Shown: positions 11,541-23,822, counted from the first letter of the stretch. The stretch: 64,000 nucleotides of DNA from Clavulina sp. PMI_390 (GCA_015039315.1 WIDE01000005.1:400833-464832); one strand, 5' to 3'. A program made the numbers and translations. Notes: generated by a model from the sequence alone, not told the origin.

Positions 11541-12669
11541 TCACAGGTCAAAGTCGGAATCGTCGTCGTCTCGTCCATGTGTCCCTGTCCGAATTGTTCG
11601 TTTCGACCCATGACCTCCGGCGCCTCCGTTAACAGTGCCAGTCCCTCTCCCAGCCCCAGTAGCTTTTCCGTCATCGTCAGAATCGTCGATATCGCTCTCC
11701 TCCTGCTGGGTCGCTCTCGATTGTTGTCTCGCATTCTCAGCCTCGACTTTCGATGCTTTGCGAGGATCGATCATGTTTGTCGCAATGAGGAGAACTTCAA
11801 GTTCTGATTGACCGAGAGAGCATTCAGCTGAGATTGAGGTGCAAGGGGTTTGGTACCAAGGTGGCTTACCGTCGACTGTCCGTTCCCGGTCCTTGCCATA
11901 AGCAATGAATTGCTGACGAAGCGCGCCATTACGATAAAGGAACAGACTAGGACAATGCCTGTCAGGATAGTTCTCGATGCACTTGTTCCCCACAATGGAT
12001 ACGACTTTGGTCCGTGGATATCGTCTGGCAATATCCCTCAGCTGCTCCGTTACCCGAACACTCGCAGGCTCACTGGATGAAGGGGGCAAAGATTAGATAC
12101 ACGCAAGTCATTTAGATTTATGAGGTAGATGGATTAGTGTTTTGAAAGACAAGACATACCTGGGCTGATACAAAAGGCAAATCACGCCTGTCCCATTCCA
12201 CCCTTCACCATCCACTTTCTCTGCCTCATCCTCTTCCGGCGCCTTGCTCCCCTCCGTGACTTCCCTGGTATAATCATCTCTCCCTATCGGATAGATATCC
12301 CCAAATCTTCGTTTCGATTTGTTCTCCTTTTTGATTTCGTTCAGCCGTTGCCGGCGATACGACTCGAGGAGCCTCTCATCGTCCGAGTTGTTACCCTCAT
12401 CCTCCGCTAGGAGATCGAGCTCATCGAGTGTTGGCGAACCTTTTGATAGTGCCTCACCGAGGGTAGGAGAAGGGGGTGGCGAGGGGGTACGAGGAGCCGC
12501 GGGTTTCGGAGGAAGAATGCCATGTTGGCGCAGGGCGTCATTGCTGCACCGATCATATTGGGGAAGCAGGGTGATATAAAGAAGCGAGGGGCTAGTTAAA
12601 CTCTGTGCAGCACAGTTGGCGCATATAGCAAGCTTACAATTCAGTATCTTCATCAGGGTTGACTGCCAT
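11541..12669 (-). CDS. PLP2: Phosducin-like protein (PLP2/PDCL3 family)
   Basis: Four exons (12669-12638, 12543-12160, 12072-11870, 11803-11541) give 293 residues. The first exon has only 32 bases; its ATG gives MAVNPDEDTEF followed by NDALRQHGILPPKP, the usual start of this family. An acidic/helical segment leads to RRFGDIYPIGRDDYTREVTE, the conserved element before a thioredoxin-like fold. The fold follows with VICLLYQPSEPASVRVTEQL, CPSLFLYRNG and QQFIAYG. The tail is acidic and ends DDDDSDFDL. Proteins of this family are cytosolic co-chaperones of the CCT chaperonin that help fold actin, tubulin and cell-cycle proteins. The active-site cysteines of true thioredoxins are absent, as is normal here. 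The gene is divergent from Dicer, with 345 bases between the two ATGs. Confidence 0.88.
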
Positions 12670-13014
12670 CTGTGGCCAAATTTGCGAGTGTGGGGGATTG
12701 GGCTGAGAGTAAGATGGATCGGGGTCGAGAAGGGTAAAAAAGCTTCCTCCTAAAATCGGTTTTTATAGACCGCCAAGACGTATCACAGCACGCAGTCCCA
12801 AGAAATTAGCAGGCGATGCAGGACGATCGGAGGCCCGTGTCACACTCGGCGCCGCGTTAGTCACACGTCACGCGCCCTATTTGCAAGAGCTACCTCATTG
12901 TCTTACGCGGATTAACGCGCGCTCTGCGTAGATTATCCACTTAATCTATGTTTCTATAAGATCCACGGCTTCAAGAAGTAGTATCGCGCGCTTCCCTCGA
13001 GCTCTCCGACTGGT
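12670..13014. promoter_or_regulatory. Bidirectional promoter region between PLP2 and Dicer
   Basis: The 345 bases between the two divergent ATGs must hold both promoters. Three ACGCG cores lie between about 12865 and 12925 in a CG-rich patch, followed by an AT-rich stretch before the Dicer ATG. No complete ACGCGT box is present. I see no gene here. Confidence 0.45.
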
Positions 13015-16000
13015 ATGAATCCAAACTCGGCGACGATCGAGGACCTCGTACCTCGAGGTTATCAGACGGAGATCTTCGAGGAGGCACGCGAAAGAAATGT
13101 CATCTGTGCGATGGAGACAGGGTCCGGAAAGGTATTAGCCTCTAACATGCTGCGCTACAAGTTGCATATTGAAGCTGATAGCGTCACAGACAATGATTGC
13201 TGTGCTTCTTGCCAAGTGGATCGCTTCCAAGCCCGAGAACGTAGAGAAGAAGGTATGTAAATAAAACGCGCATCATCGCCACCCATAGTATGGCTGACTG
13301 CCACGATCGCCTGGCAGATCTTCTTCCTTGTCCCCAAAGTACCCCTCGTCGATCAACAGCTACGCGTCCTTCAAGCGCATACTCCCCTTCGCGCGAAAGG
13401 GTACATCGGGGCTATGGGTATCGACGTTTGGGACCGTACCATGTGGATAGAAGAATTTGAGAAATGCGATATTCTCGTCATGACTGCACAAATTTATTAC
13501 GACATTCTGGTGCATGGCTACTGGTCCATTGCTCAGGTGAAGTCATTCTTTTACACTGAAATCTTTTGCTCCTCTCACTACTATGATATCATAGACCTCT
13601 TTAATCATTTTTGACGAAGCTCATCATTGTCAGAAGAAGCATGTCTACGCGAAAATCATGAAGGACCATTATCATCGTGTTCCCGAAGAGCAACGGCCTC
13701 GAATCCTTGGGCTGACAGCAAGCCCCGTGTGGAATCCTAATCAGCCAAGGAAAGCTATTTGGTAAGTATCTACTTGATTGTTTTAAGTATTCGACTGTAA
13801 ATTCAGAATGCTTCTTAGGGATCTCGAGCAAGCGATGCACGCTAAAGTTTTGGGAGTGAAAGCTAATGTATCTGAGCTTGAAGAACATGTTCCACGACCA
13901 TCTGAGCGTGTTGAGATATATCCTCGACGCCCAGACAACTACCCGTCCTACCCTTATCCTAGTCTCTGGACCGAATCCCATGAGATCTTCCGCCAGAATG
14001 AGTCGTTTCCGAATTACAACAAACGAATTGGCACATACCAAAATATATTAGACTCCGTAGGACCTTGGGGCGCTGATCTCTGGGTGCTAAACGAGCTACA
14101 AGAACTCCTCAGAGCTCAGGTTACCGGTTATGAAGCCGCACTAGACCAACTCGCTCGTCGTCGATCTTCTGGTGCCAGTGCTAGCTCCCCTCGCAAATCC
14201 AAAACCAGTCATGCGAATATGCAAGGAGTACGAGAAATGATAGAGCGCCATAGTCTTCGGTTTGCCCAAGATGTTGTAGCCCGCGATGACTGGCTGTCTC
14301 CCAAGATACTCCGGCTCATTGCACTGCTGAATGATGCTTCCACGCGAACGAAAGTATTCCAAGGCATCGTTTTCACGCAGCGAAGAAGTGTTGCCTCCAC
14401 TGTCAGCTGGGTATTATCGCGATCGCCGGTGCTACGACCATGGATCAAATCAGATGTGGTCATGGGGCATGGGGCTCTCAAGGCCAGGAAGTCTGAAAAC
14501 ACGCTTCTGGATGGAATGGCGTTCAAGCTCCAGCGAGAGGTGATTGAAAAGTTCAGGCTTGGTCAAGTTAACTTGCTTGTGGCAACGAACGTAGCAGAAG
14601 AGGGCCTTGATTTTCGCGTGAGTTTACTGTGTTAATCTGAGAGAAAGCCGTGATACGCCTGACAAGGTGCTGTTATAGGCCTGCCACATCATTGTTCGCT
14701 TCGATCCTCTCCAGACTTTTGTCGGCTATGTGCAATCGCGGGGCCGAGCCCGTCGAGCGGATTCGGAATATATCGTCATGATCTCCGAAGACGGCCAAGA
14801 TGAGCTGCGACTTTATAACGACTACAAGCAAACCGAACCTGGCCTCAAAAAACGGTACCAGACAGAAGTCGATGAGCCACCTCCTGGGATCACGCTTGAT
14901 GATGAGGATGGAATTGACGATGAGCTCACCAACAACGAGATTTATGAGATCCCGTCGACTGGCGCAAAACTGACCTCCTATGCATCCATTCCCCTACTCA
15001 TGTATCTTTGCACCCTCATCCCGCACGATGGCTTTTCTCCCCAACTTGCTCCTAAATTCCAGCTCATAAACTCCTCAGAAGGAATCTATCGATGCACTGT
15101 CACACTTCCTTCTGCTCTCCCCCTCGAGGGTTCAGATCGAGTTTTCGCCGGCCCATTGCGCCGCGGCAAGCGGTCTGCAAAGAGCTCTGCGGCATTTATG
15201 GTAATGCGACGTCTCATTGACCTCAAGGTCTTCGATGACCATCTTCTTCCGGGTCGATTGGAGCGTGGAGACGATGCACTTGATGCAGACGGTCGCGGAA
15301 TCGTATCTGTCGCTGATTTGGAGCCTATTATCCATATTGACTCTGTGGATCCTTTCGGGAGCTTACCCTCTGGAGAAACTGCTACCAGCTGGATGCACCC
15401 CATCTTCTTAGACGGTATTGCGGCAACTGCCCTCATTATGGCGGAGGAAATTCGTGTCCCACTGGATGCCGACTTCCCCCTCATCGGTGGGACCACGAAG
15501 CGAGTTGTGTTAGGCAAAGGAACTCCTTGCATATGGGGAGATGATGAAGGAAAGAAGACAGGCTTCGCACTGTTGGACCAATTCTTCACGAAGCTTTTGT
15601 CGATGACAACAACGGGGGAAAAACTCGATTCTGGACTCACACCATACTATCTTGCACCTCTCGACACCCGAGGCGAAATCGACTGGGGTATGGTTCAGGA
15701 TGTCATCAATTTGCCTATCTCGCGTCGCCGGCCTGGGCCGGAATCCGAGCATGTGACTCTCATCCCTGGTCTGCTCGTTGAGTTGTTCGGAATCATGGGG
15801 CGCGTTTATCAAGTGATTAGAGTTCGCAACGATCTTACCCCCATGTCTCAACCTGATGAGAATTCACCGATGGCAGGTTTCCCAACCTACCAGCAGTACT
15901 GGGAAGAGAAGCGGCGTCAGGTAGTCTCCCCCGATGAAACTCTCGTGGAGGTCCGATCGTTGAAAAAGCACCAAGCTGTTTCGACTACACTCTCTCGTAT

Positions 16001-18175
16001 CTCGGACCTCTCTGAGCATCTCCCGACGAAGGACATGGTTGAGCATCTCGACATCGTGCCGTATAGCTTCTGCTGCCCACTTCCTGTACCATTCGACTTT
16101 TTTGAAGTCTTCAGAACTCTTCCCTCAATCATTCACCACATTGTCGACATCTATCGTGCTACTTTGGTGCATTCACAGCTTAAACTCCCTCCCCTGGCCC
16201 AAATTCGCTTGGTCGAGGCTTTGACCATTCCCTCTAGCGGAATGGGCTATTCGTTCCAACGCCTCGAAACTCTTGGGGATGCTGTCCTCAAGGCCATTAC
16301 CGCTGTCCATGTCTACAACAAATTCCCACATCGCCATGAGGGACAGCTGGATATCGCTCGGTCTAATTCTGTCAACAATAACTACCTTCTTGGACGAGCG
16401 AGGGAAGCTGGACTCCAGCATTTCTTGATCCATGAGGCGACGAAACCCCGCTGGCGCCCCGGTTCAAACGTCCGATTCATGAATGACCAATGGATGACGG
16501 TGGAAAATCGTATCTCTCGGAAATGTTTGCCTGATATTATGGAGGCGCTTTTGGGAGGCATGTAGATTTTCCCTATTCTATAGATTATAGCTGAGGGCCA
16601 TTTTTTTTTAGTTTCATATCTGGAGGGGGGCGTCAACACTGCGCTTCAGACGGGGACGATCTTAGGTTTGTGTACTGGCGGGCCAGAGCCTTGGGCTTCT
16701 CGTGGGTATGAAATCGGCGCCCCTGATGGACAGAACGAACACTCTCAACTACTACAGCCTCTCGAGGAAAAACTGCAATATCGTTTCCATAATAGCCGGC
16801 TACTTCTCCAAGCTTTATGTCATCCTACTTTCCGGCACGAAACTGTTTCATCATATCAGCGGCTGGAATTTTTAGGCGACGGTGAGTTCTCTCCATGCAC
16901 TTTCATATACTGTTGATCCTAGTCTGAATTTATCCCTGCTTTACAGCCGTAAGCCTTCATGTTAGCCGCCAAGAGCCTCCTATTGACACCCCTTTTCTGA
17001 TAGATAATCGACCTTTACGTGACTCAATACCTGTTCCTCAAGTATCCGGAGGCTTCTCCTGGACAGATAACTTGGGCTAAGAGTCGCTCAGTATGCAATC
17101 CTTGCCTGGGCACTGTATCCGCTCGAGCGCTCTCACTTCAACAAAACATGCTCGCCAACTCTCCTGCACTTGAAACGGCCATCGCTGAGTATCTAGACGT
17201 CGTCAAAGATGTCCCGTACGCAGAACTCGTGGTGAAGACTTGGGCCTTTGATCCTCCAAAGCCTATGGCTGATCTACTTGAAGCTGTAATCGGAGCAGTC
17301 TTTGTAGACTCAAACTATGACATCAAAACAATCTTTGGGGTGCTTAGACCGATCATGGCTGATGTCTTAGAGGTAGTTGGGCCAAATATGCCTCGTGACC
17401 CAACTACAGAGCTCATGATCTGGGCTGGGCGAACTAGCACTTGTACTAGGATCAAGTATCGGTGAGCCCTCAGTCTGTTCGTAGGGATGTCTAAGTACAT
17501 GGTCTGATCAACTATCTCCTTGCTAGGAAGAGCTCCAGTAATCCTACCGCTGAAAATCCAAAAATAGATTCTGTCTCCGTCATAATCCACGATATCGACG
17601 TCACCGGGCCAATCAAAGGTACGGACAGCTCGAATTATCTTCTGCAATATGTCTGATTTGTCCATATCCAAGATTTGAGCCTCTCTCTGTCAAAGTATGC
17701 GGCCTCTACCCTTGCCCTTCAGACCATCAAGGACTCCACTTCCCAGTACTATCTTCCCAACATGTGTGACTGCAAGGCAGTACGTGAGGCGAAAGAGGCT
17801 GAGAAGCGTGCTGCTGCCAAAGCTGCCAAGCGTTGCAAAGACAGCGTTGATAACGATGACAGTATGGATGTTGATCAGCCGAAAGAGGAACCCCCTCCAT
17901 CGGCGCCCCAGAACGGTGATAATAGCTCACCACGGGCTCCAGTCGAAACCGAGGCGCAAATTGCACAAGAGCTCTCAGCGCTCGAATCGTGGAGAAAGCA
18001 ACCCGCCGACGGTGATGTGATGGATCAAACAGAGATTGGGTTCGCACTCCGCGCTCAGGCTGCGAGGGAACTTTTCGATGATGATCAAGGCAATCCATCG
18101 TCTGCTGAACCTAACGCTGAGACTTCTCTTGCAGATACCAATGGTGATGAGGAGGCTCCATGGGAGCCCTGGTAG
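13015..18175 (+). CDS. DCL: Dicer-like ribonuclease III
   Basis: Eleven exons give 1522 residues: 13015-13131, 13190-13252, 13318-13536, 13595-13761, 13819-14617, 14679-16557, 16612-16881, 16947-16948, 17004-17461, 17527-17618, 17673-18175. The N-terminal helicase has METGSGKTMIA (about 33-43), the DEAH box in IIFDEAHHC (140-143), LGLTASP, and motif VI in [10 protein letters not shown] Dicer dimerisation (DUF283-like) region follows. A PAZ-like segment is weak. RNase IIIa has [13 protein letters not shown] (about 980) and DIMEALLG; RNase IIIb has [13 protein letters not shown] (about 1165) and [12 protein letters not shown], so all acidic catalytic residues are present. The last 170 residues are charged and show no clear double-stranded RNA-binding domain. 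It cuts long double-stranded RNA into small RNAs for Argonaute. The frame needs one GC-AG intron and a 2-nt microexon. Confidence 0.95.
16558..16611 (+). other. GC-AG intron in the Dicer gene
   Basis: The 54-base intron starts with GCATGT and ends TTTTTTTTTAG, with CTGAG as a possible branch site. Only this junction turns EALLG into the expected continuation [14 protein letters not shown], and the total coding length then divides by three. No GT donor nearby gives the right phase. Confidence 0.75.
16947..16948 (+). other. Two-nucleotide microexon (CC) in Dicer
   Basis: The upstream exon ends in GGC GAC G before GTGAGT, and the downstream exon opens ATA ATC GAC. Direct joining breaks the frame. 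The bases CC sit between a perfect TTTACAG acceptor and a GTAAGC donor, and including them restores LGDAIID, the conserved RNase IIIb motif. The flanking introns are 65 and 55 bases, normal for this genome. Confidence 0.75.
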
Positions 18176-20567
18176 ATGCGATTCTTCAACTTTTATTCAC
18201 CTTTCGCTTTCTTTCTACTGACTCAATACGCATTGCCAGTAACTACAAGCTGTACCATCATCCCACCATTTCGACTTTTCTTGTTCCCATCACATCACTG
18301 TTTCCTACTTTGTACGAACTCTATGCAGAGATACCCAGCAATCACAACATTTCTTGATCAAAGGTCGGCTCACTGCCGAAAGCGTTTCGGTCAACCGTGG
18401 GTCACGAAGGCCTCCTTGAGATCAGGCTCTAGGGATATCAGCGCTATCCCTGCGATGCAAATGATCAGCTGGTCTGTCTTACGGCCCTTCTTCTGGGAAA
18501 TTGCGGGTGAAGTAGGAGCAAGTGTACGCAATGCCAATCCCCCGCCTGAGTGCGCGCATAGCGGCGGAGCAACAGGTATGCTAACCAACAGCAACCGAGA
18601 TGCGCGTCGTATCATCCAGCAAATGTGCCCTCATGATCATCAATGGGCGTCTGAATGATAGTATGCAACAAAATCCGTGGCTCAGAACGTGGTCGGCGAT
18701 CAAGGCCATCCATTCTCCTCTGCAGATCAGTCCTCTTTCAGATTGTGGCTTGGGCCTTTCGATTCGGCATCGGCTTCAGGTTCGGTCATGGAAAAAGGCG
18801 GGCGGGCGGGGGTGGTGGGGAGAGGGCAACGTCGATTGTTCCATGGGAGTCATAGCACTGCAACCGCCGTTCTTTCTTTTCATTCATTCATTCTTTCTCT
18901 GTGGATCTGAATCCGCCGCCCTCCTAATCTAACAACCCCCAATATTAGGGTTCATTCCGCTCCTCCTTCCATCGCGCCATTGCTCGCTCCTGACGCTTTA
19001 TATTTCGATATGAAGCGGCGAGGGCCTCATTTCCTGCGTGCTGGTAAAGCAACCGTCGGACGTGCGATGCGCACCGTCGCCAGCCGCCACTTCATACATG
19101 CAACTCTCTCTCTGTCTTCATCTGCATCTTCACCTTCATCTCCCCATACTTTTTCCGGTTATCATCTTGGTTTGATGGTTTTCCTATTCGTTTCCCTTCA
19201 TGCCTCTCTTTGCACCACTGCATGCACACATTATGGCGTATACAAGGGCATTCTTCGCCGGATTTGAAATAATTTACCAGCCTGATAATCGCCACCACTT
19301 TGTGTTTAGCTCATGCTTGCTCCTTTTTTGCATTGTGGAGCAGCCTGGTTCCTAGAATAGCCAGTGATGGGTCAATAGATATATCATATTCGCAATGTAG
19401 GCTCGTCCTCCATGATGAGTGCCAGCCCTTCATGTTGATCCCTTCCTTCCTTCATTTTCTTCACACATGAATGAACGTGAAGATCGATCAGCAGCAGGAG
19501 CAGGGGAGCGAGCAATTGCAAATCATGCACGAGTCGTCTAGACCAGATAGGACTGGTGTGGTACTGCTGCGCTCTCGTACGGCATTTGCATTAGATCAAA
19601 TCCCGCTCGCTCGCTCGCTCGCCCAGCCCATGCCACCCTATATCGCCCAACTATGACCGCTACTGCTGCCTTGCCTTTGCCTTTTGGCCTGTCATGTCAT
19701 GTCAAATGGCTCCACGATCCTCGGCTGAGCACGGCGATGATGATAACAATGAATGATGAACAGCAAAAAGCAGCGGGCAATTTTTTGGTACTCTCCGTTC
19801 AATCTGCAATGTGCAAAATGTTGCTCGATCAGGGAGCCACTCAGCCAGCCCGTCAGCTAATAGTCGGTCACCACTCTAATCCCGATCTCGCTCTCCAAAA
19901 AAGAGAAAGCAGACTGATCACGACATTATAACGTGCTGTATTGACTATATACGGGAAGGCGTTCGTTTTGATTTCGTGCGCGTAAGGAGTTAGAAGGGGG
20001 CGTGAGGGGGAGTGAGTAGTAATTAGTGGAAGAGGAGAGGGGGCGTTCTAATAAGTAGATATGGGCGTCGAGTCGTAAGCATGATAAAGTGGGGGTAGGG
20101 GGGACATGCGCTGCATGTCTTCTGGGCGGAATTACGATTAGGTGGGAGGACCAGACTTGTAAAGTATAATGAGAAAAGCAGAAAGCAGACACGAAAAGAC
20201 GAACAAATGGAGAAAAGATTTTGAGAGCGAGCAGGCAGTCGATACAGCAGAGGCGAAGCACGAAGAGAGAGAAAAAATTGCGTTTTAGGAGGGAGTCGTA
20301 TGTTGTGGCGATGCTGGGTTGCTTGTGCGAGAGCAGGTGTACACATGTCGATGAGGGGAGAAAAACCGAGACACAATAAGAGAATTAGGGGCACATCTTA
20401 GGGTAGATCGAAAAATTAAAGCCAAGAAACAACCGAGAAACCATAGCCACAAGTGCGACGAGTCTTTTTTTTCTTTTGTTATCCTTTTCGGTTTTTGGTT
20501 GTGGGATGGAAGAAGAGAACGAAGGGGCGTGGACTGGGAAGCGTGGCGGGTGGGCGATGAGGGCGGA
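18176..20567. other. 2.4 kb convergent intergenic region, no gene seen
   Basis: The region lies between the stop codons of Dicer (plus) and the Arb1-like gene (minus). Its open frames are short, with no family resemblance or spliced continuation. It holds pyrimidine-rich stretches and short simple repeats, including CATTCATTCATTC near 18885. It is long for a space that needs only two 3' ends, so an unannotated non-coding transcript is possible, but nothing in the sequence identifies one. Confidence 0.5.
19604..19622. repeat. (CGCT)n microsatellite
   Basis: About four and a half tandem copies of CGCT lie in the intergenic region downstream of Dicer. Confidence 0.8.
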
Positions 20568-23075
20568 TCAGACAAAGTTCTCCATAGGAGGGAGCTCGGA
20601 GGTCTCAGTCCAGAAGCTCGGCACGATCTGGGACACGCTGTCGATGTACCACCAGCTGCGGCCATCATGTGGATGCTGGGAATCCTTGCCCTTAGCACCG
20701 CGAGACTTGCCGCTCTTGCCACCTTCACGAGCAGGAGTTGTAGCAGCGTCGTTGCCGTCCTTGATAGCAGGCCATGTTACAGCATCGAGGCGGCGGGCAG
20801 CCTGCACAAAGATGCCTGCAACACCAAGCCCGACGGTGAGCTCAGAGACGATGGCGGGGTCCACAAAGACAGTGATGAGATCCTTGTGCGCGTCATGCAC
20901 CTCACCGTGCTCCCCAGTCTTGAAGAACTGAGCGGTGTGCGCTGCGGTGGGGTCTGCGTCTTCCGTAGTGGCAGGGGTAGCAGTGGTGGCATCGTCGACC
21001 TTGACTAGGGACGAAGTGGGGATCGAGTCCGCGATGGGGAGCATGGCAGGAGGCGGGATCGTCCCGTCCTCTTCGGTCTTGCCCCTCCACGGGCCAAGAA
21101 CGACAGTCGCAAGCTTCGTGTGCAGCAAGCTTGGTGGATGAGCAAGCTTCTTTGCAGGCTTGCCCTCCTCCTGAGGCGGGAGCGGCGCCATCGGCGGGTT
21201 CACAGCGAGGATCTCGCGCACCGAACGCTCCGCGCGCACAACGGCGTGCGTGAGCGGGAACGACGCACAGCCGACATAGTGGAACATGCCAGACGCCGAG
21301 CGGTCCGTCGCTGAGAGGTCCTGCTCGAAGATGTTGCTGACATCGTTCTGTTGCTGCTCCTTCTCGTCTGCAACAATAGAAGCGGTATCGGACGCGCTGT
21401 CACCCCAGCCATTGTGGGTGTCGCTGGTCGTCGCATCATCACGGATAGCAGTGGTTCCACCAAAGGACGACGACGCTTCCACAGCTGTGCGCAGAGAGTC
21501 GACGCTGGGCTTGGCTGCCATGGAGGAGGCTGCAGCCTGGGGGTCGCTCAAATCAAGCTGGTCCTCCATTACGACAGTCGTCACAGGGGGAACAGCATCG
21601 CCCACCTCGGTGATGTAGCCCTCGTCGTCCTCGTCCACGGGCCACGACGCAAAGTAGTCCGCCGCCCGCGGCGGGTTGCGCGGGCCCCAGATATCCGCAC
21701 ACACGGACCCCCACCCGTCGCGCAGGACCGTTGCGGCCTTCTTGGTCTTGGGCAGCTCGTGGCGCGCTGCGCGGGCAACGGCGGCCGCGGCCCTCAGACC
21801 CTGGGTGTACTCGCTCGGGAGGAGCTCGTGGCGCAGGAGGAACTCGAGGAAGGCAGACGTAATGATGGGCAGGGCGTGCAGGTTCCACTCGGCCCAGTAA
21901 AGGCCGCGGTTGACAAACTCGGCGGAGAGGAAGCATTTGATCGCGAGTGGGGGGTTTGCGAGGAACTGCTCGAAACGGGCAGGAGCCGCATAATCGGAGC
22001 GCTCCACAATCGGCTCTAGCGAGCCGGTATACTGATCATCGCCAATGCTAGCAGCAGCAGCAGCGGGTGCGGAAGCAGACGCAGCAGCAGCAGTAGCGGC
22101 ATCAGTGTGTGAATCTTCCTCGTCCACGTTGTTGTCATCTTCATCATCTGCTTCGTCATCGGAGATGGCGTCCTCGGCGGCTGCGTCGGCTTGGTCTTCT
22201 TGAGCTGCTGCTGTGGGATTCGCAGAGGTCGTGGACTCGTTGGCAAGCGGCTGTTGCTCGGGTTGGCGTGGGTAGAATGGCTTGCGCTTTGGGATGCGTT
22301 CAATGACACCTAGGAAGACACGCAGCTGGGAGAGAGGAGCAGCACGCAGGAGGATCCAGTGGTGTGATCAGCATACAGATAGACACGCCAAGTACGCACG
22401 CACGCCATCAAGGGCCATCCATCATCGAATCGATGAATAGAGTCCCAAGTAGACAAAGAGCGAGTGGGAGATGAGAAGCACATACCTCGTCGTACAAGGA
22501 ACGAACCGGAATGGGGAAGTTGCGGCGATGTTGAAAGTCGATGTCAGCCTGCACAAGGCAGTCATGCGGAGAGAAGCGTGCGCTGTGTCCGCCAACACCA
22601 AAGTTTAACGGGTCAGTCTTTCATCGCCAAGAGCAGAGAGCTAAGGAGGTACGTACGGGTCAAGGCGCTCGGCGCGCATGAGGATTTCGCTGTCTTCCCA
22701 CTGCTCGAACCAGGGCTTGGGCGTGCCGTCATCGCGCGTCTTGGAGCCAGCAGACTTGTTCTTTTTGTTCTTCTTGCCGGTCTTTTCGAGATCATGGGTG
22801 ACTCTGAGCATGATGGTGGGGACGCCCTCGCCATCGAGTTCGGGGGAGACGTCCACTTCATCGTCGTCGTCGTCGTGGCCGCTGATATGGATGCCCTTGG
22901 GCTTGAAGTCTGCAAAAGGGATGATCTCGACGTTCTTCTGGATGTGCGGGAAGGGAGGGAATTCTAGGTTGTGGATGGCCTTTGGCATGGCATCGATGGC
23001 CTGGGTGAGTGTTTGTGGCGCTGACGATGAGGAGACAGCGGTGGATGGTGCGGTGGCAGAGGGGGTAGAAGACAT
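20568..23075 (-). CDS. Conserved basidiomycete protein, possibly Arb1-like (Argonaute-binding)
   Basis: Three exons (23075-22657, 22582-22486, 22325-20568) give 757 residues. Residues 1-140 include PPFPHIQKNVEIIPF, an acidic run, then a lysine-rich patch (KTGKKNKKNKS) and WFEQWEDSEILMRAERLDP. The second exon gives ARFSPHDCLVQADIDFQHRR. A long acidic linker with alanine runs precedes a helical segment, PPLAIKCFLSAEFVNRGLYW then FLEFLLRHELLP, and an alanine-rich helix ending HELPK. The C-terminus ends SWWYIDSVSQIVPSFWTE, a shared feature of agaricomycete homologues. The order of an F-E-x-W/Y element, a charged DP/RR segment and an FLS...FL-x-LL-H helix pair resembles fungal Arb1, a subunit of the Argonaute siRNA chaperone complex. 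That assignment is inference and weak; the safe name is conserved protein of unknown function. Confidence 0.75.
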
Positions 23076-23155
23076 GATGATTATTGGGAGAGATTAGATG
23101 ATTAGATGGGGGGGGAGACTAGAAGGAGCAGACAAGGAAAAAAAATGGGAAATGA

Positions 23156-23302
23156 GGGGAGGGAGGGAGGGGAGATGGGAGATGGGAGGAGAGAGGAGGG
23201 ACGAATGTCGGAAATAGCCGCGGTACAAGTAGTCGCTGTGTTTCAAGAGTGGCGTCGGCGACGGGGACCCAATGGGGTGGGAAGGGGAGGGAGGGAGAGG
23301 GG
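23156..23302 (+). promoter_or_regulatory. Two G-quadruplex-type motifs upstream of the Arb1-like gene
   Basis: GGGGAGGGAGGGAGGGG at 23156-23172 and a second series of G-runs (GGGGTGGGAAGGGGAGGG, continuing to 23302) each contain at least four runs of three or more guanines with one- to three-base loops. They sit 80-230 bases before the minus-strand ATG, on the strand opposite the mRNA. Folding is a prediction from the pattern only. Confidence 0.55.
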
Positions 23303-23822
23303 AGGAGACGGGCGTCCGGTGTAGCAGAGTGACACGATGGAGATGAGATTTGGAGAGGCCCTTTATATATCTCTCCCTTTGCGATCGTCCAGAGGGAGAG
23401 CTGCAAAAGGCAGGCCAGAGATTTCCCCGAGCACGGGTGGTTGCCATATCTGTGTTCTCTCTCTCTCGCCAGGGCACAACCCTCCTCCTCCGTTGCCTTC
23501 TAGACTTCAAACGAGTGAATACATGCATGTGGGCATGTACCTTCTTTTTTTGCCGCGTCGATATTATCAACCTGCCCGCGCACGCACACATTCATCTTAA
23601 TCTGGCAAGGCAAGCCGAGTAGAGGGTACAGACAAACGACTGAGTGGGTCTGCCACGCCGTCGGATAATCGATCACTTTTCTCTCTCTCTCTGCGTGCCT
23701 ATATCCATCTTCCCAGCATCACACTACCCGCAAAGGGTCCTCCATCCGCTTTTCCTCTCTCCCTATCTCTCTGGCAGCTCAGATTCATTATTGCTGTCAT
23801 CCTTCCCTTGCTCATCATCCCC

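Noticed and set aside
21351..22019. 222-codon plus-strand frame inside the Arb1-like gene
   Set aside because: It is antisense to a long conserved exon with high GC content; such shadows are expected.
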